A DNA stretch of 64,000 nt from Blattamonas nauphoetae (taxonomy: Eukaryota > Preaxostyla > Oxymonadida): contig JARBJD010000147.1 of assembly GCA_033064195.1 (NCBI GenBank), forward strand, positions 1 to 64,000, given 5' to 3'. Position 1 is the stretch's first letter, and the number at the start of each line of letters is the position of its first letter. A program made the position numbers and the translations under genes. Below, piece after piece: positions 12,061 to 23,332 of the stretch. The notes under the pieces were generated by a model. The model worked only from the letters and a program-made list of their open reading frames with translations. It ran no database searches and was not told where the DNA came from.

Positions 12061-13240
12061 GCAGTGATTTGACATTGTGAGAGGCAGGCTTTTAGTTTTT
12101 TAGGTAGAACGGGAATTCCTGAGATTTCCGACAATCCGTAACTGCGGTGCTTTCGTGTAATTCGCTTGTCCTTCTTGAGAGTTTTCGATGCTTCCAGTTT
12201 CGTTGCTTCCAGCTCCTTTTTTCCGTCTTTCTGCTTGTTCGAACATTTTTCTTTCTTCTCGTTTTCTTGTTCCGAGAGAGACGTGTTGTTTGTGTCATGT
12301 GGGGGAACGTGAGGAGCGTGGAGTGCAGACACGAAACGAGCGAGGGAGGGAGCACAGTTGTACCGAGCGACCAGAAATTCACCGGAGTGGAACTGAGCTT
12401 GCCAGGAAGCGAGCGACAGCGTCGAAGTGGCTCGATGTCGTGTGAAGGAGGAAATAGGAGAATGGCCAGTGAGGAGTGTGGTCTAGCCATCGTTGAGAGA
12501 AAGCACAATTGTTTAAAGAGGGCTGGATGGGAGGAAGCTGAAATTGGGGTTGACGCGGGACAGCATCGAAAGATAATCGAGCAGGTGCAGTCCCAGCCGA
12601 GGGAGGATCTTCGCGTGTGACGTGTGGGTGTACTCCAAATCGGAGAGTGTCGAGAGCGTTGGATGTGATCCTGATGACAGAATCTCGTTCAGCACGTTCA
12701 GTCGGACTGAGGGCGCCTGGTCACGGGACAGGTTCGGTTGATGTTTCGGCATTTTCTGACACATCTGCTCTGACAGGCATTCTGGAGCAGCGAAGTAGTT
12801 CGTAGAGAGTAGAGAGCGTGGAGAGGGGGAGCGGCGATGCTGGGACAGGAGCAAGACGTGGGGTGTTTGTAGCGGGTGGAATGATGATTGGAGCGAGTTA
12901 TTGAGGCGACGAGGCACGCGGCGTGAGAAGGAGAGAGTTTGACTTCTCTTGTTCCTTGGACGACGAAGGTGATTGTTCGTTTGGCTCATCATCTCCATTT
13001 AAGGACATGTTCGTCGGATTAATGATGATTGGGGGTGCATGAATCGGAGGGAGTGCACAGGAGGTGGATGGAGGAAGGATCGTAATATCTTGCGCTGTTT
13101 TCGACTTGTGAGTGTGTAACGTCTTCAAAAGCAGTGAAGGAGATGTTGATTGGGATTTTCCAGGTGTGGTGAATGTTGGAGGTCGAATAGCGAGTGAAGT
13201 CGCGAAAGACGGACTCGCTGTAAACATGATTGGTTTTGTT
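12061..13240 (-). pseudogene. Degenerate low-complexity coding remnants
   Basis: Overlapping minus-strand frames (13,227-12,898; 12,998-12,513; 12,332-11,973) encode S/P/T-rich and K/E-rich low-complexity peptides with no domain I recognise. The K/E-rich stretch around 12,150-12,280 could be a cytoplasmic tail or a coiled coil. Position and strand suggest it belongs with the degenerate gene to the left. I cannot say which frame, if any, was the functional one. Confidence 0.25.
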
Positions 13241-14330
13241 CAGATTTCTACGAATTCATGACCGGAATAGGCTCTTCATGTCAAAAGGCCCATTTCTAGC
13301 GACCATACTTGCTTATTCCAACAAAAGTGAGCATGGTGAAGCCACCAAATGACAGTCCTCCTTTGGACACACAGAGCTTCAATTAGCCATGTTTGGGACG
13401 CTTCCAGGAAAGACCAGATCTTTCAAAGTGGTGGAAAGCGGCGATAACACATTGAATCGTGAACAGCAAAACATTCGCGTCGCGTTGTGATACCGAATAT
13501 GAAAAGTGGCAAAGAATGCGAATCCGGCCAACATGGCACACCCAGTAATGCGGAGACACTGTGCGTAGTTCATCAGAAAGAGAATGATGAGACTAGATTG
13601 AGAGGAAAAGACGTCTCTTTCCAGGCGTTGACCAGAAACAGGAAAAAGCGGATGAGGGAGAACACTTGGTTGAGGCAGTTGGCTGATGGGTGGAGAAATT
13701 GCATCCGATAAATCTTGTGAAGATGGGAGATGTTGTCAGGCTGGAATTAGAGATGAAGACAAAGAATGAGAAAAGAAATGATATCACACATTATTCGTGC
13801 ACTGTTTAATCTCTAAAAGTGTGAAAAGGATGATTATCAACAGATCTTAACATAGGAAGAGCTGTATTTCTGGTTTGAACGACATCTTCCGCGTCCCGAT
13901 GTTGACATGCGCTTTCGATATCAGCAGGGATTCCAGCTGTGTATCATGCTTGACCAAGTTTAGTAGTGTTTCCATTGTCTTGAAATCACTATTGATCAAC
14001 CTTCATCTCTCCGACACTGAGTCGTTCTCTTCGATGCACATCCCGAACATCTGCTACAGATTGCCTCCCTTCAGGCAGTTCAGCACTTGAGTGAAGGATC
14101 AATATTGCGTTGAGAAGACTCGAGGGGAGGCTGTTAGTTTTGGTCGAGGTTGTTAGCGTAGATGAAGTCTTGAGCGACTTGGTACGCGTTCGTATCCGCA
14201 TTCAGTCCGAGTTGGCTGGGAGAGGGAGGGAGAGGGAATGCAGCGATGTAGATGGAATATAGTGATGGTGAACACAATGAAGAAGGGGAGAGAAGACGAG
14301 GAGAAAGCGGGAGGGCGGATAGATCGACAA
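13241..14330 (-). pseudogene. Degenerate gene remnant with membrane segment
   Basis: On the minus strand, short protein-like stretches occur in changing frames. Around 14,180 one reads LGLNADTNAYQVAQDFIYAN, which looks like genuine folded-protein sequence. Between 13,573 and 13,379 a 64-codon frame includes the hydrophobic segment ITGCAMLAGFAFFATFHI, a plausible transmembrane helix. Stops and frame changes separate the pieces, so the gene is either interrupted by introns or dead. No family could be named. Confidence 0.3.
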
Positions 14331-14955
14331 GACCCCTTTATTCTCTATTCACAAATCTCATTTTTTATTAAACTCTCACTTTCGCTTTTTCAAGTTGGTT
14401 AAATGTGGTAATATTGTATCACCAAAGTCAAATGCTTAAATCTCGCATTTTTACTTAATCCAAGGTATCCAGAAAATTATGGGTATTTTTGGAAAGCCCT
14501 GTTCAAGAGTCCCTGAGTCGGTCTGTCCTTCCCCAACATCGGACAAAAAGTCGGTTTGACCGACCGACTCCGACTCATCCACTTTGTTCTGACAACTCTT
14601 CCACTCATCCTGATCAAGACGAAATCGTGTTTTATTTAGTTTTAATCCTTATCGACATCTTTCTCATGATTTAAGAGCGAAACCTGGCTTGATCAAGCCC
14701 TCTGGAGTCGACAGTTTGAGACGAGAAAATGACACTCCAAAACATCGGTTTGTATCTCCATTGTTTTCCCACTCTTATCACCCCCATTCTCTGAATTATC
14801 TGCAGAGAGAACTCGTGGTCGATATGAAATTGGATCTGGTCAAAATGACAGTGAGAACGAATCGATTGAGTGAAGATCACACCAGAGGAGAGCAATTCCA
14901 GTTGGAAAGAAGAGCTAAATGAATAGGAAGAGATAAAGATGAAAGATAATAGTGG
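14331..14955. other. AT-rich spacer
   Basis: No convincing gene, RNA or repeat seen. Small open frames on both strands (60-77 codons) look random. Confidence 0.4.
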
Positions 14956-15735
14956 TGTTAGAAACCCGCAGACGTTCAGAAACCCGCAACTGTGTGTACA
15001 AAAAACCGCAACTTCCAGATCTCAATCACAATACTGCATTTCACACTATTATTCACATTTTCCTCCTATTTTCTCACATTTTTGAATTCAATTAATCACA
15101 ATAATTTGTGAAATGACGCAATAAACACAGATCATTCTTGAGATGGTTGGCTGGCATTATGTGCCTCTTCATTCTGGATTCGTGATCGTGCTTGTCATTC
15201 TATGTTGACAGTTGAGAATGTTGATGTGGGTTGTTTCGGTGTTTTCCGCCCTCTCCTTCCTCAAAATCCTCGTCAATGCTTTTGACCGAAGACATGCTCC
15301 AGTAATGTCAAGGACTGTTGAAGGGTCGTAATTTTCGTTTCACACTTGTCTTCTGTCCATCAAAGTGACGTGTACTCGATTTCAAGCACGATTACTCCAT
15401 CATTGTGGATCTGTGGACTGACTGCGGATCCTGTTGATATTTCTTTGGTTTTGATAGTGTGGTCCTGTTGAAGAGTGGAATTTGTGTGGTGGTACTCATT
15501 CTTCAAAAGGATCTCTTGAATCAGATTCTATATAGTGTACAACAGATCATGGTTTGAAAAGTGACCCATTGCCTCCAAAAACACTTCACTCAGATGTGTT
15601 CTTTTTCTTCAATCATTCTTCCAATCAATTTCATTCATACAACATAGAACGTGATGAAATGATGACTTCTCAAAAAAGGAGTGGCGGGTTTCTGACACTG
15701 GTTGCGGGTTTTTCTTAATTGGCGGGTTTCTAACA
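14956..15735. mobile_element. 780-bp MITE with AACCCGC termini
   Basis: Both ends carry inverted TGTTAGAAACCCGC (14,956 onward and, reverse-complemented, ending at 15,735). Inside each end are two further related copies of the same word: TCAGAAACCCGCAAC and AAAAAACCGCAAC at the left, and AAAAACCCGCAAC and TCAGAAACCCGCCAC at the right. The interior is AT-rich with no coding frame, so this is a non-autonomous element. No clear target duplication is visible. The terminal grammar is shared with the elements near 28.4-28.8 kb and 41.9-42.5 kb. Confidence 0.7.
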
Positions 15736-16549
15736 GGACTATAAGATCGACAATCACTTTCGCAAGCAAACTCTGTTTGATCTCTTCTTTTTATTCGTTC
15801 ATTATCTTTATTCTTCTCTATTCACCACTCTCTTTCCATATTTATATTCATTTCTCTCTCTCCTCGATCATCACAGTGTTGTCTCAGCCTTCGTCCAAGA
15901 AAGGGTCTTACGCGTCGATACTGGTGATATTGTGTGAATCTTTGGATGTAGAAGTACACATCTTCTCTTCCTCGCGTACACACTTCTTCTTTGCCCATTC
16001 ATCCTCACATCTTTGCTTTTTTCTCTCATTGTTTCAGCTTTTTCAATCTTCATCGTAAAACTGCTCATTTCTTTTCACCCATCGCCGACAGATCGTTTCT
16101 CGTCCATCCCCATTCTGATTCATTTCTCCTCTCAACATGGAATGGTCACAACCATCACAAACCCACGCAGTTTCAACTCCGATTGAAAACATCCGTGGAG
16201 AAACAAGTCGATTACGTAATCAAACGCAATATCAAAATCTGAAATGCCGAATAGTGATCAATTTACACCAACAATGAGCTGACATCAAGGCTCTTTCCAG
16301 ATCAAGGACTCTGATGCTGTTCTCTGAATGTTTGGAAATCCAGGGATGTATCTTCACCTCATCGCTTCGTATCTCCTTCTTCAATTGTTCTTCCTCGTTA
16401 AATTTCTTTTATTCTTCTTCATTTTACTTCCTCAGTTCCAACATCCTCTTTGGTGCACCCCTTCTTAGCATCCCCTCATTGTCCTTCTCTGTCACTCTAG
16501 TGCATTATACAATGATCATTTCTCGTTTGTCTTCCTTTTTAACCAACGT
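15736..16549. other. T/C-rich spacer, no gene recognised
   Basis: The plus strand is rich in CTTCTTC/TTTCTC runs. Open frames here encode F/S/L-rich low-complexity peptides and are not convincing. Polypyrimidine content could be intronic or intergenic. Confidence 0.4.
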
Positions 16550-17399
16550 TTGCTCCTCACTGTTGCGAATGGTCATCCAGATCAAATGATCCTTGAAGGA
16601 TATCTCAAAATACCTGATGAAATCCGACCAAAAGTATATATTCAGCACGGAGATTCAAAAACAAAGGAAACCCATCATCGAATGGATAAATACGAAGAAG
16701 AGAAACAGAATACAGACAACGAACAAAAGGCCGACAACAATGGCCACTAGAAGAGAACTGAAACCAACAACTGAGTGGAAAAGGAAGACAGAGTTCGATT
16801 AAGAACAATGTTGGAGGACATTGTGAGCGTCATTGGACAAGATGAGTGAAGCCCAAGCCTGCTCCGAAAGGATCGTCAAAGAAAAGAAGGAACTGGAAGG
16901 ATAGAGAAGAAACAGACAAAGTTGAAGTTGAAGAATGCCCATCGGATCAATCATCTGCATGAACTCGGTGAATTTAGAGACAATATCGAAAAGGAAGGAC
17001 GAGACGAAATTCTAGATCAAGAGAACAAAATAGCAGGAAACAAGTGAGAGATCAAACTGCTAGGGCTGAAGAGTGACGAAAACAAGTCATGGAGAAGAAC
17101 CAGCCAAAAGAAGAAGGCTAGCTGACGACAATGTCATTGTGAACCGAAAATGGAACGACAATCCAGCAGTATTGAAAAAGGAAAGGGAATGAGACAAAAA
17201 AGAAGAGGAGAGAAAACAGCGGATGAACGAGAACGATAAAGAACAGATGAAGAGGCTGAAGAAATGGAGAGAGAGAAATGGACAATACAGACAGGTGTTG
17301 TTCAAGTACTTTCCTACCGTGATCACCCCATCCTGTAAACAGCTTCGACGGACAAAATGGAAAATGATGACGAGAGAACTCCAGTCTCTCTATCCCACT
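16550..17399 (+). pseudogene. Decayed coiled-coil-type coding remnant
   Basis: Plus-strand frames over this interval read K/E/R/Q-rich peptides such as KKWRERNGQYRQ and MKRLKKWRERN, typical of coiled-coil or nuclear proteins, but frames change and stops are frequent. The last frame (17,223 onward) runs into the left TIR of element A. Either the element inserted into the tail of this gene, or the gene end lies elsewhere. No domain was identified. Confidence 0.3.
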
Positions 17400-17493
17400 C
17401 AGAATGACCCCCCTCTTTTTATTGTTTTAAATCACTTCATTTGTTCTAATCAAGCCATTTTTTGGGGCAAAAGTTTATCTTTTCACTAGATCA
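17400..17493 (+). repeat. Element A left TIR
   Basis: Starts CAGAATGACCCCCC and includes TTTTTTGGGGCAAAAG and TATCTTTTCACTAGATCA. It is the inverted counterpart of 23,225-23,318 and is close in sequence to both element B termini. Confidence 0.85.
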
Positions 17494-17611
17494 GTTACAT
17501 CGTAACTCTCAGAAATAATAATGAGTCCGATCTTCAACCACCACGACAATTGATTAAAATCGTCGAAAACCTTGTCCCTCGTCATGTATTCTTCTGTGAG
17601 ATGGGAAAAAG

Positions 17612-18480
17612 ATGGAAGACATCAGTTATCCGGCAGCGTGTCGCAGTCTCCACATTTTGACCCGTCATCGGTCAGATCTCTCTCGTTTTGATTCTTATCT
17701 CAGGAATCAATCGAGACAATCATCTCAACGACTGTTCACGTTTTATTTCAGTCTCCTGACAATGTTATATTCATCATTTGACGATCCCACCCCACCACTG
17801 CTGTACTCCAACTATGCCCTCACATCGTCCGTGGTCGTTGCCTCATATTCATTTTGTCAAGATAACTCTCTTGAAACCAAACCGCAATCGTCAAGTTCTG
17901 TTCGAACCGCCAGAGTTAAAAACGACTTCTCAAGTACTTCATGGAATGTCCGTTCCGATCCGCTCCTCAGCCTCCAAATTTGCCTTCAATCACCATAATT
18001 CGAAAGATACACAGCAGAATCATCTCTTCTACGGTTAAAGCTCTCGTCTCATCCACACCTGCGCTCTGCTCTTTGTCGTGCACCCCAAATCCATCACAGG
18101 AACAGAACAATGTCTTACTCTCAACTATGTTCCTCTCCCTGTCACTATTGTCACTCATCTTCTCCCATTCCACCCCTTCTCTCCTTGCCTCCTTTCTGGA
18201 TCAACACAAACTTTGGCCACAGCTGGAAAAGGCAATCGAGATCCTTCTCCTCTTTATTCACCACCAACCGTCTCTCTCCCTACACACATCCCTTTCATGC
18301 CCTCAATTTCGGTTAACCTCGTCAATTTCTCTTCCTCCAGCATTGACGCCTCACCGGCGAGCGCTCTTCCTCCCTCGTCCATCACATCATCCCCAATCAC
18401 CCTCCTCGACGAGTATCCATCACTCTCCTCTTTCCGCAGAGTCTCTTCACTCCACTCGACACGAAAGACAAGCAGAGCGA
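17612..18480 (+). CDS. Conserved left module of element A (partial coding)
   Basis: This stretch is the counterpart of minus-strand 61,660-62,561 in element B. Both begin with a conserved ATG followed by EDISYPAACRSLHILTRHRS, and both contain the block NRQVLFEPPELKTTSQVL, an S/T/P-rich linker and PITLLDEYPSLSSF. The protein-like blocks fall in more than one frame, so either short introns are removed or the module is degenerate. The function is unknown and no catalytic motif was found. Similarity between A and B fades just past the LLDEYPSLSSF block (about 18,430-18,480), where the two cargoes part. Its conservation next to the TIR makes it a candidate for a core part of the element rather than passenger sequence. 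Confidence 0.45.
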
Positions 18481-18589
18481 GCCTCTCCAACTCCAACCGT
18501 CGTCCATCGCCCACCCTCTCCTCACCAGCGCCCAGCACCCCTTCGTCAACAGACACCCGTGTACGATGCCTCCCTCGTTCCCTCTGCTC

Positions 18590-21500
18590 CACCCCATCAA
18601 CCTCGCCGACATCCGCCTCTCGCCTTTCTACGAGCCAGCACACGCCATTTCCACGTCCCTCACGTGACACGAACCGAACTATCTGCTGTCGCCGTTCATC
18701 CTCCCACCATCCTCGTTCTGGGCGATGTCCTCACCGTACTTCTTTTACCACAACATGTCGCCCTCAGCCAACTCCAACCTGCACACCAGACACACCAATG
18801 GGTGGGACACGTTTGATCAGTGGAACATATCCGACAAGAAGCTGCGGCAGAGGGAGAGGCAGTCGTCGGTCCACGCACTGTGGGTGCTGCGCGATCTCAT
18901 CGACAGCTGCACCACTCTCGTCTCGTTCTCGGCGCAGGAGACAAAACGACGCATCGCTCTCAAGCTCAGACTGCTTGCGAAAGACTTCCAAGCAAAGACG
19001 AAGATATCCCCACGCACGACCACAGAGAACATCGATGCCATTCCAGAATCACCGTCCGAGCAAACCTAGGACGACCCTCAGCACATATACACAGCATCCT
19101 CTTCCGAATCCGTTCCGTGCACACAGCGACGACACAGTGAAGTGGACAGCGGTGGACGCGGACGGGTCAGGATGAGATTTGGGTGATCCACTCTCCCTCG
19201 CCGATTGGGATCGAGCGTTGTCGCAGGTAAAGAAGGACGGGCTGGACGTGAAGAAGGGCGAGAACATGTCGAAGCTGCATCAATTCGAGCACACCGCGGA
19301 AACATTCCTGCACACCCTCATCCACGACAGTATGCAGAGCGAGCAGAACGCGAAGGAAGCTCTTTCTAAACAAGGCAAGTCGACAACCAAGCACTCGAAG
19401 GCGTCGAGCAAGCCTCAAATCACCGACTACTTCACCGAAGCACACTCAAAGGATTTTGAGGATGCTCAGATTCTGACAGTGGCTGTCAAGCGGGGGCACT
19501 CTCTTCTTTCGCCCGTCGGAAGAATGGTGAAGGAGACCACACAGACCAAGTATGGCTGCGGGCAGAAGTCGTCGTGGTTGGAGGACCTGCTCGAGTCGGA
19601 GCGAGAGCTGGGGTGTCTTCACATCCCCTTCCTTCCAATCAACAGCGGCGCCTTTTGGGCAATGTTCGACTTCGACACTCGTTCGCCTGTGCTTGTGTGG
19701 GGCGAGAAGGACAGACAAGAACTTGTCTCGTTCCTCCTCAACCAAATGGAAGAATATGCCAAACTCTGCGCGACTGCCAACAAGGCGACTGATGCTGCGA
19801 TGAAAGAGGACGCCACGTTCACTCTCGATCCCGACATAGTTAGCGCGTACTCCGTCGAGGAGTCGGTCAAGTCGGTGATGGTGGATGGGAAGCCCGCCTT
19901 TGTGTTTCCTTCGTCGATGGAGTACCAGTCGCACGCCAATCTGAACAAGTACATACGATCGTTCGCTTTTCAGCCGTCGGAGTCGAAGGCTTTCAGCCAG
20001 GCACAGTCGAGCAATGACAAGTCACATCCCGCCCTCGCGACGAAACAGGGCACCATCACAACCACGCTCCTCCATCCCCCGCTGGTCATCTTCCCGCCTG
20101 CGCCGACTCTCTCACACCCGCGACTCGTGTTCACGTCTTTGCTGTCGCACGTGAAGGTGGGCGAGTACTAAATCGACGTGCTGAAGGAAGAGTACGCCCC
20201 TGTCCTCTTCCTCGTCCATCAGCACTCTGTCGAGAACGTCGCCCAATTGCTCGCGTCTGATGAGCGACGAAAAGCGGAAGGAAGCAAAACAACAACTGGC
20301 TCTGCTGAACAACCGCATGCTCTCTCCGCCGAACAACTGGAAGCCACCCCAACAACACAGCATATCGACACCATGCGAGGAATCGACGATTGTTCTCAGT
20401 TTGCGAGATCCCTGTTTGCGGTGTCCAACCCCCTTCTCCTCGCCGAAGAGCTGATGAAGCGGATCGAATGCCTCGGACGAGTGTTCGGCTATCTCGAGCA
20501 GGGCATCGCTGAGTCCTTCGACATTCAAAACACGAAAACATCGTCGCTTTCGTTCGCTACTCTCCCCAACTTGGAAAGCTCGCTCGCAACAATGCACAGC
20601 TCGCAGTCGCTTCAGTACGACTTGTCTGTGCTGCACCTTCTGCTCTGATTCTGCGTCGCTCTGAGCCGACTCTATCCGCAGACGAGGCCGTCGCTGTCTG
20701 ACATCATCCTCTCCTCCATCGTCAGCCAGAGCGTCTCTCTCATCCACACCATCCAGCGCACTGCAGCAGGACGGGAGTCGAGCGAGCAGTTCGCTGAGCA
20801 TGCTGAGTTCGAGTTGTTGGTGATTGATTGCTGCGTGAAGATCTGCACCACGTCCTTCGCACTCATCTACACTCTCATCCACCCGTCGAAAGCTCGCCTG
20901 CTCTCCTTCAAAGACAAGAACGGCCTCGCGCTGGTCTTCTCCTTCTTCAACGTCACCCCTTTCCTCTCCACGCTCTACCCGATCTCGTGGACTGTCCAGC
21001 CTAACGACTCCCTTCTCGCCCGATCTGCTCCGCGACAGAAGACACAATCACCAGTCCCTCTCGTCTCGATCAGCCGCATCGAGTCTGCCATGTCTCATCC
21101 AATCTCGTTCCCAAAAGCTCACCGCGTCATCGTGTCGCTTGGCTCGCTCATCCCACTCTTCGCGTCCAACCAGATGGTCACTCTCTCGCTCGGCCCTCGC
21201 TCATTCCTCTACCAAAACCAGATCAGCCGCTTCAACCGCTCCGCCACAACGAACGACAACTTTGACGTGCTGAACCACCTCTTCAAGGTGTTCTTGCTCG
21301 ACATGTCCCCACTCATCCTCGCCTCTCTCCCCTTCGCCCCGACAAAAGCAACACTCGCCCGCATCGCCAAGTTGTACACTTCTGCTTTCTCACCCGATGC
21401 ACGCGAGGCGGTCAAGATGGAGATGTCAGTTTTGATCAAGCGAATGTCGCAGTATGCAGAGAAGAGACACGCTTGCGAGGAGAAGTGGAACGAGCTTGCG

Positions 21501-22838
21501 AGCATGCACAGTCAAGACCGCTATTCGAGACAGTCTGGATGTGCAGTGTGCACGGCCATGATCCAGCTGGGGAAGGAAGAGTCGGCCGACTTCGAAGCCA
21601 CACGTGCCTCGCTCTATCTCCACCTCAACACTGCCATCAAGCTGAAGCAGAGACCGCCCAACAGCTTCTGCAACATGCAGAGCGCGGTGGGCAGGTGGAA
21701 TGTGATCAAAACGTCGGCGGATGCGGACTTCGACGAGACGGAGTTCAGAGACGAGCGAGTGTCGTCGTTCATCCTTTCGTCCCACGACGATAAACTCGAC
21801 TTGCACGGAAACCCGATCACCCACGCGAAAGAAGAGACCACAGATGACGCCACAGACGAGGAGCTCGACACTCCTTCCCCGTCCAGCGCGATGGACGATC
21901 ACAAGTCAGAGTAACCACACCTCAAACAGACACACGCCCTTTCCCCGTCCATCTCGACACAGGCCATCACTCCACATCATCTCCCACTGCCTCCTCGCCC
22001 CGTCTCCTGTCGCACGCTCAGCTGTCTTCGTCCACTTCACCCTTTCTGCCCTCCGCTTCGGAGTGACTGCCGAGCACTGTGCGTTCCTTAAGTTCCTCGT
22101 CGTGGTCGAGAATGCCTGGGCGTCTGCGGCGACAAAGGCGGAGTGTTCGTATGTCGATACTGACGAGGTCATCACTCTTTCCTTCGGATCCAACAGAGAG
22201 TTCATGACGTTCTTCAAGCCGCATGGGACTTCATCTTTCGTTCCGTTCATTTCCAAGTGCCTCCCACTGCTCTGCTCATCTCCGACCACCACTCCATCCC
22301 TCTCACTGCCTTCATCGAGTACTTCAACGCCGCCTTCTTCCCATCCACCAGCTCTTTCGCTCTTGATTCCTTTGCAGTCTCACAGCGTCTCTGGACACCG
22401 CAGGCTGTGTCTACTCTCAACGCCACGACAGACCTCCTTCTCGACTCGTTCTTTGTGAAGTGGGAGGCGAACCCGTTCAGCACGTTCATCCACACCACTC
22501 CCCCTGTCCTCCTCGACACTGTCTGCATCAACACACGCGAATCCTTCCTCTCCCTTTTGAAGCAGATCCGTGAGATGCCGCTCATTCCTCTCTTCACTCC
22601 GCTCCACTCCCCTCTCACCATCCCCCATCCACCACTCTGCATCGTTGATTATTCTCCATCTCTCGCAGCTGATGTTTTCGTTTCGCCGTCGTTCAGCCTC
22701 ACCTCTGTCCAGTCTCTGTTCACTTCGCTTTTCGAGGACAGCTGGCAGAACGGCACTGTTCCCTCTCCGCTCCGTCCATCCGCTGACTTCTCTGTATTCA
22801 AATCGCTCGCTCTCGCTCTGTGTGGAACAGTCGCATGA
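18590..22838 (+). pseudogene. Element A cargo: long unrecognised alpha-helical protein gene
   Basis: From 19,179 to 22,838 most coding signal lies in one frame, in four long open stretches (19,179-20,171; 20,178-20,648; 20,649-21,914; 22,257-22,838). In-frame stops lie at about 20,169, 20,646 and 21,912. A section near 21,960-22,290 reads better in another frame, and another protein-like stretch (18,725-19,069) is in a third. The product would exceed 1,200 residues and is mostly helical, with segments such as WVLRDLIDSCTTLVSFSA, SPVLVWGEKDRQELVSFLLN and HRVIVSLGSLIPLFASNQ. The SPVLVWGEKDRQEL segment faintly recalls the repeated IWN motif of RME-8/DNAJC13-type proteins, too weakly to name it. 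The breaks could be short introns at some points, but stops in the middle of good coding sequence suggest recent loss of function. Confidence 0.45.
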
Positions 22839-23118
22839 AAAACATCGTCCTCTTTGTCACAAGATTGGCAGAGAGAAAGGAAACGAGAATATGACGATCT
22901 ACTCGAGGTGACGAATGACATCATCTTGAGTGTGGCCTGAAGACTCATTGAGAAGAACCGAATGGCAAGAATAGCTACCACAGAGCTTCAATCATACTCA
23001 CACTCATAAAAACCGCATCCATTGCTGTTGAAAGAGAGGGAGCACCAGCGTCAATTTTCATGACATTTTTCTACATGACAAGAGAGCAATGTTCTGGTTT
23101 CTCTTCGGAAAAAGGAGT

Positions 23119-23224
23119 ACGTGAGTCTTCTTTTATCATATTTCATTACCATTCACAACAATTCTCAGCTTTGACACTTCCTGACGACATTTGATACAAT
23201 AATGGGTTTGATCAACTTCAATTG
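23119..23224 (+). repeat. Conserved right module of element A
   Basis: About 105 bp next to the right TIR match minus-strand 57,632-57,733 of element B, including CATATTTCATTACCATTCAC and GGTTTGATCAACTTCAATTG. It is noncoding and may be a terminal recognition or processing region. Confidence 0.7.
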
Positions 23225-23318
23225 TGATCTTGTGAAAAGATAAGGTTTTGCCCCAAAAAATTGTTTGAATTGAATAAAAGAAGTGATTTGAAACAATAAA
23301 ATGGGGAGGGTCATTCTG
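23225..23318 (-). repeat. Element A right TIR
   Basis: Reverse complement of the left TIR with scattered substitutions. It reads outward to GGTCATTCTG at 23,309-23,318. Confidence 0.85.
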
Positions 23319-23332
23319 GTCAAATGGAGCTC

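Larger units (their letters stand above)
17400..23318 (+). mobile_element. Element A: TIR-bounded unit with host-like cargo
   Basis: A 5,919-bp unit bounded by ~94-bp inverted repeats that begin CAGAATGACC and contain TTTTTTGGGGCAAAA and ATCTTTTCAC. Its first ~1.1 kb and last ~0.2 kb are shared with element B (57,537-62,773, opposite orientation), while the middle is different. The cargo is long, codon-structured and relatively GC-rich compared with the surroundings. No transposase, polymerase or integrase was recognised inside, so it appears non-autonomous or uses an unknown enzyme. No target duplication is seen. The bases just outside both TIRs (TCCCACT at left, GTCAAATGGAGCTC at right) match those just outside element B. 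It could alternatively be one of two duplicated host segments, but the TIRs argue for mobility. Confidence 0.65.

Noticed and set aside
14956-15735. hAT identity for the AACCCGC MITE
   Set aside because: No 8-bp target duplication and ends do not begin with CAGGG.
17612-22838. Reassigned stop codons (TAA/TAG as glutamine) to explain the in-frame stops
   Set aside because: A TGA also interrupts the frame, while the transposase, ATPase and capsid genes end normally at standard stops. Introns or decay explain it better.
18590-22838. Cargo A as a ubiquitin E4/U-box ligase or RME-8/DNAJC13 homologue
   Set aside because: No U-box, J domain or clear repeat was found; only a short tryptophan-containing motif faintly resembled RME-8.
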